The notes beneath the pieces were generated by a model. The model did no database searches and was not told the origin of the DNA. It saw only the letters and a program-made list of their open reading frames with translations. Below are positions 11,052 to 22,389 of a DNA stretch of 64,000 bases, one piece after another (positions within the stretch are counted from its first letter, which is position 1; each line of letters starts with the position of its first letter). The translations under genes were made by a program, and so were the position numbers. The stretch is from Metaphire vulgaris (Eukaryota; Annelida; Clitellata; Crassiclitellata; Megascolecidae): the NCBI GenBank assembly GCA_018105865.1, contig CM030834.1:6682668-6746667 (forward strand). Reading direction: 5' to 3'.

Positions 11052-11369
11052 GTCTATGTCTTCTGGATGTTTCTGCTTATTAAGACGACAAGCGTCGACC
11101 TTATTAGCGTTTTTCCAACGGACGTGTTTTACTAATTTGCTGCGGCTATGCGCCTGGACCCTACTGGAATATGAATCATCCTTCGTATGGTGAGAAATAA
11201 TACAATATTTCGGTCCCCACCGGGTAATCAATCGAAACAGAAGGAAAGTATTTCGTCTCGCGAGCAAGTCGAGTCTTATTAGATATGCGACTTTCCTCCC
11301 AAGGGGAACGCCGCGTCTAAGGGCTTCACGAACCTCCTTAACAAGCACAGTAGACATTTGTTGTATCAT
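11052..11369 (-). CDS. Unrecognised ORF cut by the outer hAT element
   Basis: An open frame of about 106 codons from a possible ATG (11369, or MSTVLVKEVREALRRG three codons later), rich in Arg/Lys (LGRKVAYLIRLDLLARR, ARGSKLVKHV-like stretches). It runs straight into the end of the outer hAT element at 11051. Joining it to the sequence on the other side of the element (7386 downwards), with one target copy removed, meets a stop at once, so no long gene is restored. I recognise no domain. It could be a chance ORF, a small real gene, or part of an older transposon. Basic composition and length are the only arguments for coding. Confidence 0.18.
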
Positions 11370-12118
11370 TCGCTTTGTTAAAAGCGTTTGTGTAACTTAA
11401 TATAGGATCTCATTGTGTGAATTCTTTGGTCGAAATAATAATGTTCCAATATTTTTGATGCTGTGCTTGTCATGAATAAAGATTATTGTTATAACACACG
11501 AGAAAGGACAAAGCGTATAATTACAAATTGATAGCTAGCCTAACCAATTAAAAATAAAAGTGGCTTCAAGTTGATGGATGATAAAATATGATCTACAGGG
11601 TGAACAAGTAAAACTGAATCCCTGTAGTATTTAAAAATATTTGTGTAGGCCTAAGGGTTGTGGACAAATGGAAAAGTTTGGACGAGGTGGTGGTGACTGT
11701 TGAACAGTAAACAGATTCAAAGGCTATCTAGGAAAACTATGTTATTGCATGTGGCAGGGCGCCCACCCCTGGCTACTGGAAGCAGCATCCCCCTTCTCCG
11801 TCCTCCCACTCCTACCTCTAAACGGGGGTATAACCTTGAAAATTTGTTTGAACAATAGATGCTTGTAGGTGAGCTTCAGTGCATTTTGGACATAAAATCA
11901 CACCCTTTGGTGCACCAGGTTAGGTTTCATGCCAATAACTTCTACTTTTTAATTTCTGGAAAATTGCAACAGCCACAGAGCACTGCTGAATGTAAGTTGA
12001 AAGTAAAGAGAATATGGCAGTTATTGCACTGGCAAACTATTCTAAATTATCTACAAATTGCACAGGGCAACAAAATTTTTTTGTCTGGTGCCTTAGAAGT
12101 TAGACATGTTTCTTGGCA
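11370..12118. other. Intergenic stretch with a MITE end
   Basis: No gene recognised. The segment at about 11755-11800 (cagggcgcccacccctggct...) is the same family as the reverse complement of the MITE end at 24070-24116. Confidence 0.4.
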
Positions 12119-12508
12119 TATTATATTATATTATATTATATTATATTGTATTTGCATTGCATTGCATTGCATTGCATTGCATTGCATTACATTACATTAC
12201 ATTACATTACATTACATTGCATTGCATTGCATTGCATTGCATTGTATTGCATTGTATTTACATTGCATTATTGCATTGTATTGTATTGTATTATTGTATT
12301 ACATTGTATTATATTATATTACATTATATTACATTACATTACATTACATTACATTGCATTGCATTACATTACGTTACGTTACGTTACGTTACGTTACGTT
12401 ACGTTACGTTACATTACATTACATTACATTACATTACATTACATTACATTACATTTATATTATATTATATTATATTATATTATATTATATTATATTATAT
12501 TATATTAT
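12119..12508. repeat. Pentanucleotide array (ATTRY variants)
   Basis: About 390 bp of ATT-based pentamers in blocks: ATTAT, ATTGC, ATTAC, ATTGT, then a block of ACGTT, then ATTAC and ATTAT again. Because the period is five, three overlapping ORFs run through it; all are artefacts. Confidence 0.95.
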
Positions 12509-13086
12509 TGATCACCATTTTGCGCGTTAGAGTCTTGTTTCTTGATATTCTGAAAATTTTTATTGAAAACGATTTTCAAACGCTATTATCTACATCATCT
12601 CTTGATCTTCTTTACCGATCAAGAAGTGTTAATCAGAGACAATTGCCAAGCAGAAATCATGAAATCTAACGTCTCATTTCAGAGACACTAATTTATTGTC
12701 AGTTAATTCTGTGTAGCTAATAAACAGATTATCCCAACAAGTAATCTTTGTCCAACTTTACGTTTTCGCAGAAGTCGGAATCAGCGATTCGCTATCTTGT
12801 TGCGTTATCGGTTAGCGCAATATTCTCTGAGATCTAAAAGTAACATCACACTCTTCTATGGTCTGGAGCTCTCCCACAGTGACAAGTTTATATTGCAAGC
12901 GCACAACCTCGCCAAGTGCTGCGCCTATTGGAAGCTCGTGAGCAGGGAGTAGCGACAGGGGGTGGGGTATATCGTTATGTATACCCCAAAACCAAAATCA
13001 GTATATATAATAGAGTATAGGCTATATAATATATATATATATATAATTATATATATATACATAAGTCTATGTATAACATATATAAT
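12509..13086. other. Intergenic, AT-rich
   Basis: No gene seen. An (AT)n-rich palindromic segment lies around 13005-13085. Confidence 0.4.
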
Positions 13087-13365
13087 CAGGCCCGCCGAGA
13101 GAAATTCCGGGCCCTTGTGCAGAAGGTCAGTCACGGGCCTCTAACAAGTGCGGAAAACTGGTGACGCTCTTTTTTTTCTTTTTGTTTGTCAGTCTTTTTC
13201 GGGACACCATGCAATACGTGACCGGCCCGGGCGCCTGTGTGCTCAAAACTGCTGATGACCTCTATTTTGCTTCTCAACATTTTTCATCAGGATTTCACCG
13301 GTTTGGGCCCTCTACAGGTCGCCGGGCCCCTGTGCATTTGACCCTGCCCCCTCTCGGCGGCCCTG
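13087..13365. mobile_element. hAT MITE, CAGGCCCGCCGAGAG family (copy 1)
   Basis: Ends CAGGCCCGCCGAGAG and CTCTCGGCGGCCCTG. Flanks tatataat/tatataac match at 7 of 8. The GGGCCC-rich termini contrast with the AT-rich host sequence. A larger copy is at 34512-35145. Confidence 0.85.
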
Positions 13366-14135
13366 TATATAACATATAATATATACTACTGCATATATAA
13401 TATATTATATATGTAGGCCTACATAGTACATAATATAAATTATATTATATATAATATATGCAACAATACTACATATACCCTCCACCTAAAAAAGTTTCTA
13501 CATAGCAACTTCTTGGTTACGCCCCTGCTCATGAGCAAAATGAATCGGAACTTAATGTGCAGTACCATAATACGAATAATTTGACGCCTTTATATACAGT
13601 ATGCCTAATTTAAAAGAGGCGACCAAAATCTTCAAGGGTGTTTGTTGGTGCAGTAGATCGTCCGACAGGTGGCGACTGGCGAGTTTGCTGATGTGAAGTC
13701 AAAGAATTGCAAAGCCGTAAGCATAAATTTTATGCAACGAAACCACAATTAATGAAACATACGATGTTCAAATAGAAAGCTGACTTTAAAACATCACTTA
13801 CGCTTACTGTAAAATGAAGTAAAAACAAATTACCAGTGCCATTAAACTTTCACTGGCCGACTTACAGGCTGCATTAGGTCTACATTTTATCTGCAAAACA
13901 TGTTATCTTACTGTGAGATCTATCTTAATGTTATCTTAATGTGAAATCTAGCTAATTCCTTCAATGCTAACAAAATGACACGTTATTTTTGGACAGTTTG
14001 TTTGGAGAGTGGATACAGGGGTTCCATCACTTATCGCCGCGTCTTTATCATCGTCATCAGAAATGACAGCATGTTCGTAGTCGTCGTCATTACCACTCCC
14101 TAAAAGTCATGCATCTAGGAAGTGAACTCAAGATT
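13366..14135. other. Intergenic / downstream of the neuropeptide gene
   Basis: AT-rich; (TA)n-like palindromic sequence at 13374-13460. I see no second exon of the peptide gene that I can support. Confidence 0.4.
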
Positions 14136-14441
14136 TCAAATATCCATTCTAATTATTACTTTGTTAGAGGTCGCTGGTAGACCTACAGTACAGTTCCCTC
14201 TAGCGAATTTAATGAGCGTGTCCTTACTGGGGCCGTTGTATCCGATCGTCTTCCATCGTCTTTTGCCAAACTGATGAGCGAAGCGATCGGCCGAACCCTT
14301 CCTGAACCCGTAGCCTCCACCTGCCTTCGCCCGGCGCAGCGGAGTCGATCGGTCATCTGCCAAGACGGCGTCAGAGGCAAAGAAGACCAAGACCAAGACG
14401 ACGACGACGGCGACCAGGACGATCGCTCGCTCCCTCATCAT
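14136..14441 (-). CDS. Allatotropin-like neuropeptide precursor
   Basis: From the ATG at 14441 the protein starts MMRERAIVLVAVVVVLVLVF, an N-terminus with a long hydrophobic core and a likely signal-peptidase site after ...DAVLA (residue 28). After a short spacer with a dibasic RR (36-37) comes GFRKGSADRFAHQF (45-58) followed by G-KRR. The glycine would become the C-terminal amide and KRR the processing site. GFR(x5-6)R(x)xHxF/Y-amide is the allatotropin pattern known from annelids, molluscs and insects, where it acts through an orexin/allatotropin-type GPCR. The nearest upstream dibasic predicts an N-terminally extended form (AKAGGGYGFRK...). The reading frame stays open to 14136, but a strong donor (CCA|gtaagg, 14227) just after the peptide suggests that the true 3' part is spliced. 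A second ATG is one codon downstream. Confidence 0.8.
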   Translation of the reverse strand: MMRERAIVLVAVVVVLVLVFFASDAVLADDRSTPLRRAKAGGGYGFRKGSADRFAHQFGKRRWKTIGYNGPSKDTLIKFARGNCTVGLPATSNKVIIRMDI

Positions 14442-15596
14442 CAAAAGTGTTCCTTCGGTTCTGTGGAAACATTATTAATATCTTTATGCAGACCGCAGGA
14501 GCGCCTTAGCTCTGACTGAGCGCCATCTGGAAAGTCCCTAACGGACATTCGCTCAAAAAGCAGCGAAAGATAGCAATGTACGCTGGTCATTTCTAAGTTT
14601 AGAAGGCACGTGATTAAAATCTATAAAGAAGCAGTGGCGAATTAACATTTTTAGGCCCGGTTACCCCGGTACACATATTTCCATGGAGGCTCGCCGGCGC
14701 CATTAGTCTGCCCGTAGTGTCCAGTGTTGTTTCGGTTAACTTTAACTGTAACTGAAATATCAGTTAACTGAAAAATAACAAATCAGTTAACTGTAACTGA
14801 AACTGTAACTGAAAAATGTCAATAGCTGTAACTGTAACTGAAAAATAAATAACTGAAATAGCTAAAATAACTGAAAAATAATAGTATATATCTTCTTTCT
14901 CTTCCATCATCTATGATAACGGTGAGTTTGATACGAGATGACTCCAGGTCTTCCTGTCTCTTGCCATGTGTGTTGCTTCTTCTAAGTTCAGATTTTGTTG
15001 TCAGACATCTTCTTTTATATTATCTATCCATCTCTTAGCTGGTCTTCCTCTACTTCTGTTTCCCTCAATATGACAGTGCAGAGCTCTCAGAGGCAGTTGT
15101 TGACAAGGGGAGGGATCAAAAATTGCCCAAAAATTGTTGACATAATTAATGGACAGCTCCTTATGAACAAATTCCCACTCAGATTCCTGCTAATTTAGTT
15201 TGTGAAAATTTGGCATCTGAGTTCGTTTTCGCGTCATTTCATTTCCTGCCTGGCGATTCTATACGCAACAATCGTGATTTATTGAATTTTGCGGAGTCGT
15301 AAAATTTTCATCAACTAATAAGGTCTATTTGTAGTGTTCAAAATGGCAACACTCTATAGTGACGGACAGGTGATAAATAAGAGTGTTCGATTGCTCATAG
15401 GACGAGGAAAGGTTCCCGTCTATTATTTTTGCAGTAGCACATGGGCAGCTTGGCCGTGTCAATGAAGAACTTTGTCACTTTGTATTTCGTCGCGTGGGAT
15501 TGCAACGGCTGCTAATGTCGTTCATCACATCGCCACTAAAGAAGCGGCAAGTGAACAGAGACGTGATGTCAGGTTACAGAGTCTGTTCAATAATAA
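14442..15596. other. Upstream of the peptide gene: repeats, no gene
   Basis: 14716-14880 is a set of GTTAACTGTAACTGAAA-type repeats starting with a hAT-like CAGTGTTGTTTCGG end. 15097-15160 is a fragment of the same MITE that ends near 20203 (ttgacataattaatggacag). Confidence 0.5.
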
Positions 15597-15796
15597 CAAG
15601 CAACGTCATGTCACGTGACGTTAATGCAAAAATTGTCACGAGACTACTGTTGTGTTGGCAGTTAATTAATTAAACACTCGGAGTGACGCAATCTGACGTT
15701 CATCAAATGCCGTCACCATCTCCCGATGGAATCAGTTCTTATTCGAGTCATGTCTGACGACTTTGACAAATTGTCACTTGACATGACGTTGCTTGA
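15597..15796. repeat. Imperfect inverted repeat rich in TGACGT/ACGTCA
   Basis: Arms caagcaacgtcatgtcacgt (15599) and its near complement in acttgacatgacgttgcttg (about 15776-15795) flank about 150 bp with further TGACG and TTGTCA motifs. It may be the ends of an unclassified MITE. Confidence 0.5.
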
Positions 15797-16021
15797 ACAC
15801 CTATTCGGATGACGTAGACATCAAGGTCTGTCTTGACACCTGTACGCAGCTCTAGCGCCTGACGTTGTCAGAGAGCGTGGTTTTGCTACACACCTGTACG
15901 ATGACGACATATAGGTGAACGCCTGGTTTCAGGTGCGCAGCAGCGTACCTCTGTTGTTAAACCCACAAACTGTGTCAATGAATGGGGGTCCTTGGGGAGA
16001 AATAGTTTCAAGTTAAACACA

Positions 16022-16905
16022 ATGATATCTCCGTCGAAAAGCAATTTGCAGCTGCATGCAAAAACGCCACAGTGGCGCCATCTTCAGTCTCTTCATATGT
16101 TTCATTAGGATACACTTTGGTGTTCTCTTGTAGGCCATCTCCTTTTCACTTTATATACAATGCCCCTTGGATCGCTTCTTTCACATATCTCTGCCAATTA
16201 TCATATCTACGCTAACGATACACAGTTATTCATTGCCTTCGATGACAAAACTTCTTCGGTGTCACTAGAAAATCTATCCCTTTGCCTGCATAACGTTCAG
16301 TCTTGGATGTTCAATAAAAAGCTTTCGACTTAACTCTTCCAAACTAAGTCTCTACTTCTTGGAAAACCCACTTAATTTTAGAAAATTTGTAGACGCAATT
16401 TCCATTAAATTTGACGTAATTTCAGTCACTCAAAGTCCACTCGCAACCTTGATATCTCCGTCGAAAAGCAATTTGCAGCTGATGAAACCATGTCGTTTAA
16501 TCGTCGTATAAATAAAACATGCAAAACTGCTTATTTGCAAATTAGAGACATTCGGCGAATTCGTGATCTTGTGCCCAAGTCTACTCTCATTTGTTCCTCT
16601 TGCCAAAGATCTTGCTACCAATAGACTTGATTATTGCAATTCTCTTTACAATGGTATGGTCAAATCTATATAATGTGCAAAGGTTTCAAAGGATTCAGAT
16701 TTCTATCGCTCGAGCCATTACTAAAACAAGTAGGCTTATCATGCACGATCATATTAAAACAAATGTCTTTCAATTAGCATATCTTCCATTGTTCTCTCTC
16801 TCTCTCAATCAATTAATTAATAAACTTCTATATCGCCGCTTTATAATGCGCAGGAGCACCAACCGATGGAACACCAAATCCAAATAATTAAAGATCCAGG
16901 TAAAA
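16022..16905 (+). mobile_element. CR1/L2-like LINE reverse transcriptase remnant
   Basis: Decayed reverse transcriptase reading: FSLYTMPLGSLLSH, then YHIYANDTQLFIAF (the catalytic YADD is changed to YAND), LSLCLHNVQSWMFNKKLS, later INKTCKTAYLQIRDIRRIRD. A 32-base segment beginning tgatatctccgtcgaaaagc occurs both at 16022 and at 16449, so the copy is rearranged internally. Stops and shifts abound. Confidence 0.75.
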
Positions 16906-17843
16906 TCCAGGGTAGCCGGCCGGACAAACGGGTGACAGTCTGTGGTGGATAAGCCAAGTCAAAAGGATGTGGTTTTAATCTTGTTTTAAAATTCTACACC
17001 GATAGTCTCTCTCTCTGTCTGAGATTCTCGAAAATGATTTCGAAGTTTTATATTTTGTCGCTGATATTGACCTACTGTACTGTGAAATAGAAGAACGGTC
17101 TTTGACGGACGGCAGTTGTCGAGTCTCTGGATTTGCCGATCGAAAGAGGACGTGATGATGATGATGATGGTGATGACGATGATGATGATGATGATATTGT
17201 TGATGATTTATATAATGGAAGTGATGTGAATGATGGCTACTGCTTTAGTTTTGCTGAAATTCTGCATTCGAAGTTGTCTATTAATAATTTCCTAACAGCC
17301 AGATGCATGGGATCAGCAAAACTAAAGCAATCTCGATGACTTTGTGACGTTAATCTACTGATCTTCCTATTTATATTATATTTGGTCGAAACTCGCATTT
17401 CATGGTAATGATCGAGTTTTATAAATAATCAGAGATTTCTTTCGATATAAACTGCTACGGATGAGCTTCTGAGCTTTAGGCCATAAACGGCGACATGTGG
17501 CGAACTCTTTGTATCTATCTTTCGTTGTAATTCTGTCTGTCTCTTTTGCTATCTCTCCTTTACCCTGTCTGTGGTCTGTCGTTTGACCTCTCTGACCCAG
17601 TCGACCAAAGGATTTTCATTTCTTGCGAACTGTTTCTATGATTAAAAGAGTTTTCTACTTTTAGCCTTCGATCGCGAGGAAAAAATGAGAACTTTATTGC
17701 TCTGAATGGGGACTCTAGCCTGAGTTCGTATAAGTCACGAGTTCAACTCGGCTGTTGCGGTAATATGGCGCCAGACTATTCATCGTTCCTTTTGAAGACG
17801 CCTTATATAAGTTCCATTAGACTGACCATATACACATGAGTTG
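16906..17843. other. Intergenic with an (ATG)n microsatellite
   Basis: (ATG/GAT)n at about 17152-17196. It creates an Asp-rich ORF that I do not accept as a gene. Otherwise nothing recognised. Confidence 0.5.
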
Positions 17844-18217
17844 CAGTGGCGTAGCGAGGGGGCATGGGGTGAACCGCTGCAGGCGGCACTAGTCCAAGAG
17901 GCGAAATTTTCGCTTTGAAAAAATCCCAAAACAGAAATTCGTCTCTATGCTATACTATGAAATACCATAAGACGATTGCAAAATAGTCAGTCAAAATTCA
18001 AAATCAAACTTCTGTAACCGGATAAAAATGGACAAAGGGCGGCAATAGCGTGCAGAGGGGGTCGAATGAGGGCGCCAAAATTGACTCGGCTACCTTTATT
18101 GCTCGTCAAACATTTTTTATGGACTTGGCCCTGGAGCGCCCACCACTCACTGACGCCACCGAAGAGCGGCACTTTCTATTTTTTCCCCAGGCGGCACTTT
18201 GCCTCGCTACGCCACTG
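17844..18217. mobile_element. hAT MITE, CAGTGGCGTAGCGAGG family (copy 1)
   Basis: Perfect 16-bp inverted ends CAGTGGCGTAGCGAGG / CCTCGCTACGCCACTG. Flanks (tgagttg / tgagtgg) are similar but not a clean 8-bp duplication. Confidence 0.85.
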
Positions 18218-19564
18218 TGAGTGGGCCAATGTGATTATGGTATTTCAGATTCCTGGCAATAATGGTCTTCATCTAAATTAGCAAATCGAAACAGATGATC
18301 AGCGATCCTTAAACTAAAACAAGAATAGATTCGATTAATTATTTGTTAAATATATATTCTAATTAATTCTTAGCCAAGAAAATAAATTAAGAGCTCCTAT
18401 ATACTACAAGCGCAGACTGATTTTCTGATTAGCTTTTTACAATTGTCCTGACTGGAGCTTCGGAACTCCTAACTCCTAATTATAAGATATTTGGGATTGA
18501 TAATAACTCTTGCTATTTGACAGAAACTTCGAAGAATTACATAAGTAAATACAGACTAAAAAGCATCGAATAATATATGCATACTTTTAGATTGAGTTGC
18601 TTGGGTGGACGATAATAGGACCAAGACGGAACAATGCGATCAGAGTTTCTAGCTGGATTCTTGCATTTCTGAGCAGATCAGAACTGATTTAATACGCCGA
18701 CGTTAGAATTGCAGCTACAGAAAGCCGTTGTTCGATTTGCGGGGTGTTTGGGTCGAAGAAAATCATCAGGAAGTCGAAAATTTTGAATTTCAGCTGTCAG
18801 ACGACAACTCTGCTGGAGGTTAAAATGCTGGTCCAATCCTTATTGTTTCTGTGAAAATTCTATCACTGCGGATAACCCATCCACGTTATAATATCACGGA
18901 ACAAAGTACGATTATTCGGTATAAATAGGCACAAAGAATGGTCTGGTGGCCAGATATTAGAGAGGCTGATGGAATATTTAAATTTCTTCAAAGCATCGAA
19001 AAATAATTCAAGAGCTTCAGAAAACTAAACCATTCTGAACTCGCTCTGCTGATAGGCTGTGAAGTCATCGTAAGTTAATTACGATTTTTTATCTTACCAT
19101 TCATTTCTCCAACAGACGTTTTCCCTTCAGCGAACTTTGGCCCACATTTTATCTGGAAACTGTTATCAAACTTTACATCTGGATTTCACGAATTCTTTAT
19201 TTTTTTGAAATGGCCAGGAACACCGATTGGCATATTGAACCAACAATATACTGAGTACCAGGGAAGATCTCATAAGACTTAAATACGCACGATAACAGGA
19301 ATGCTTTTGACTTCTTAGAAAGAATGATACCATCCGTTCTATAATAATTAATATAATTGAAGGCAGAGATTAAATTGACATTGAATGACATTCTGGATCT
19401 GAGATAGAATTAATTAATTTACGAACGGTCGCCATAATTATCTCTATCACAGTTATCAGCGTAAGTATTCCATTTCTGCGATTCAACTATTTAACACTTA
19501 AACGCTTTGCTCGTAATACGCCTTTTAGAACTTGCGTTTTAATCGCACGCCTATTCTTTTAGAC
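18218..19564. other. Intergenic stretch without recognisable feature
   Basis: AT-rich; scattered stops in all frames. I see nothing that I can support. Confidence 0.5.
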
Positions 19565-19792
19565 CAGCGGTTCTCAACCTTTATAGTAGACTAATTCAAT
19601 TCATGATGTGGCGACCCCAAAAGCCGAGAGAAGTTCAATGTCACTCGATCACTTTGCTTGTCAGACTTAAAATTAGCTGATGGCATGCCTTTTTCCATTA
19701 AAATTATTTTGCATTAACAACAATTTTGAAGGTCTCCGGCGACCCCCTGGCAAATCGTCATTTTGGGGTCCGACCCAGGTTGAGAACCGCTG
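19565..19792. mobile_element. hAT MITE, CAGCGGTTCTCAACCT type
   Basis: Perfect 16-bp inverted ends (CAGCGGTTCTCAACCT / AGGTTGAGAACCGCTG), a terminal sequence typical of Charlie-like hAT elements. The flanking octamers do not match, so the duplication has decayed or the ends recombined. Confidence 0.85.
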
Positions 19793-19834
19793 ACTTGTCA
19801 AGTTCAACTTGCTCAAGACAAGGGGTTTTCATTA

Positions 19835-20203
19835 ATTATGTCAACAATTTTATTTTTTACCCCTCCCCTTGTCAAAAACTGTCAACTTTCAGTTACCACC
19901 CGTCCCTCCCTCCCAAGATCAATGACAGGTCCCAATAACAAGGTTATTATTTTTCGCGGTGATGACCATTTTCTCCCTGTTTTGCTCCTCCAGTGTCAAA
20001 ATGTGGTGGTGATGACCTTTTTTGCCGTGATTTTTTCCATTGTAATAAGTAGTATTCCATGAAATTTCCTATTTTTGATTATTTGTCGAAAGTGAAATTG
20101 TTGACGTCAACTTCTCTTGACCCCTCCCCCTGTCAACAACTGTCAAAACTTTTTCAAACCCCTCTCCCCTAAATTGCTGACGTAATTAATGGACAGCTCC
20201 CAA
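19835..20203. mobile_element. MITE ending in ..ACGTAATTAATGGACAGCTCC
   Basis: Contains ccctcccc(t)tgtcaa and gtcaacaactgtcaaaa blocks in both halves, and ends in gacgtaattaatggacagct. The same end is present at 15097-15160. It resembles the GGGCCGTCCATAAATGACGTCA family at 43221. The left boundary is uncertain. Confidence 0.5.
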
Positions 20204-20539
20204 GAAGCATCAAATAACTGACATCCACCATATCTATTGTCTAGATCACTGTAAAATTTTGCGCTATAAAAATCAATTTTGTTGTTCAGTCTCATCCATA
20301 TTTCTAATTGCCAATTATTTATGAAGCTGAGCGAAATTCTGCTGTGTTGTTTGTGAAGTTTTAATTGTTGGCTTTGTTTTAATAAGTGCTTACAAAAACC
20401 ATCTATAAGTTTATTTGCAATTTCCACTTTAGATAACTCCAAAATGGCAATGTACAGTCAAATTACGACATTTTAATTAGAAACTCTCCCAGTTGACATA
20501 AGACTATCAAATGAAACCAACGTTAACGATGCTTACGGT

Positions 20540-20735
20540 AAATGATGCATTTGTACCGACCTGAGACACTTTCAACACGAATTCCACGCGAACGCTATTC
20601 CAGAAGGATCAAATGAAATCGGTTTCAACAGTTTATTAAGCACCGGACAAAGCCTCTGCTGCCTCGGCGGCGGCTGGACCGCCAACCGCCCCCAGCACTG
20701 GATAATGGACGGCGGCGGCGGCCTATACGCCTAGC
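20540..20735. other. GC-rich patch, open on both strands, possible exon
   Basis: Unlike its AT-rich surroundings, this patch is GC-rich with GGC/GCC runs. Plus frame: ...FHANAIPEGSNEIGFNSLLS... then a Gly-rich end and TAG at about 20732. Minus frame: AAAAVHYPVLGAVGGPAAAE... to a TAA at about 20638. Composition suggests coding, but neither strand offers convincing splice sites and I recognise no family. Confidence 0.25.
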
Positions 20736-21267
20736 GATGGATTCACTGCCGAACGACGCGTAACCTATTCAAAGGAAGCCATATATTATATGTGCTGCTT
20801 GGACATGTCGCTTGTTCGTTAAATGTTCAATTTCTTAAAATCTTTCAGAAAAAATAATTGATTTCAGTTTTCAGAGATCTTGTTATAATAATAATAAGTA
20901 CAGCACAACATGTTACAGTTGATTTTGTGTTAGAATATATGATCTTGTATGGCCTCGAAATCTGTCTCCAGAGTTGGATACGTCTGCCAAAATTTAAGAA
21001 TAGGCCTAGATACGATTTCAAAAGTGTAAAGTAATTGGCACAATTCTCACCGATAAATAAATAAGTGCATAGGCCTATTATTAATGGTTGACAAAGTAGT
21101 GGCGCTTAGTTGTCTTGTCTTGTCTCTACCGTCTTCGCTCCGAAGATCGGCTAGTTGGACTGCCAATCTTGTCTTGTAGAAAAAACATATAACAGAACCG
21201 AATGGTCAAACTAACATAGGACGTGACACACAAGGACTCCCCTGACTAGCCGAAAAGTAATAATTAT

Positions 21268-21648
21268 CGTGATGGGCTAATTGTTGCTAACTAAAAGTTT
21301 AACTACAAGTTCTTTAGTTTAATTAAATATAAATAGTTTAGTTAAAATGATAGTTTAACGTTAATAACTAAATAGTTTAACTAAAAAACAATAACACCAT
21401 ACAACTGATCTTGGTCAAACTAACATACGATCTTTGATCTCGTAATGATTAATTAATTCAATGGTTCATTGACTGACAAGGACTCTGTTGATGCTAGCAT
21501 CGTCTAGAATTGGAAAATACTTGTGAAAAATAATTATTATTAGTTGCAAAAAGTTTAACTATATTTTTTAATTTAGTTAACTATTTTATTTCTAAAAGTT
21601 TAACTACTTATTTTTAGTTGTAGTTTCAATCGAGTTTGCCCATCACTG
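21268..21648. mobile_element. hAT-like MITE made of AGTTTAACTA repeats
   Basis: Ends CGTGATGGGCTAA (left) and TTGCCCATCACTG (right) are near inverted repeats. Flanks ataattat/ataatcaa match at 6 of 8. Both ends are filled with AGTTTAACTA/TAGTTAAACT motifs. Confidence 0.7.
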
Positions 21649-21656
21649 ATAATCAA

Positions 21657-22330
21657 TGGACTTTTATAGCACCATTTCTAATACTCTAAATCGATTGTAC
21701 TTCAAATATATCACCAAAAGACCAGGTCATTCCAGGAATACAATAAGTCAGTGAGAAAGCGAGGTGGAGCTATGGAGGATATGCTAACTTAAAGAGATGG
21801 GGTTTTAGTCTAGACCGGAAAATCCTCATTTCTATGGAAGATCTGACAACTGAGGGAAGTGAGTTCCATGATTTTGGGCCAGAAATAGAGACAGCTCTCT
21901 TACCATTTTCAGTGTTGGTTCTAGGTATATTTAACAATGAATTAGCGAATCTTGTTGAATGAGAATGTTTTGGGCGGTATAGCGTAGATTTCACATATTG
22001 AGGTAGGCCAGACTGCAGTGTTTTATAAACCAGTAAACCAATTTTCTATGCTCAACGGGCAGCCAGTATAACTTGCGAAGAACAGGTTTAATTTGATCAT
22101 TCTTACGAGTTTTAGTAATGGCACGAGTTACAAAATTTTGAAACCTTTGAAGCTTCTTTACATTAGATTTTGCTAAACCATTGTATAGGGAATTGCAGTA
22201 ATCAAGTCTACTGGTAACAAGAGCATTGGCAAGAGAAATCATGGCAGACTTGATCACGAATTCGTCGAATGTCTCTATTATTTGAGCGGTTTTTCATACC
22301 TTATTTACATGACCATTAAACGAAATGTTT
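21657..22330 (-). mobile_element. LINE 3' fragment (RT C-terminal region)
   Basis: Two overlapping frames encode SRLDYCNSLYNGLAKSNVKK... KLYWLPVEHRKLVYWFIKHC and, after a shift near 21991, PKHSHSTRFANSLLN...SISGPKSWNSLPSVV...LKPHLFKLAY. These are the thumb and C-terminal region typical of CR1/L2-like LINEs. 5'-truncated and frameshifted. Confidence 0.85.
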
Positions 22331-22389
22331 TTATCAAATATTACACCTAGGTTGAGGACAGAAAAGCGATGGAAAAAAGCGATCCGCAT

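Noticed and set aside
12106..12669. ORFs of 130-220 codons rich in Leu/His/Ile/Tyr
   Set aside because: Produced by the 5-bp ATTNN array, which keeps all frames open.
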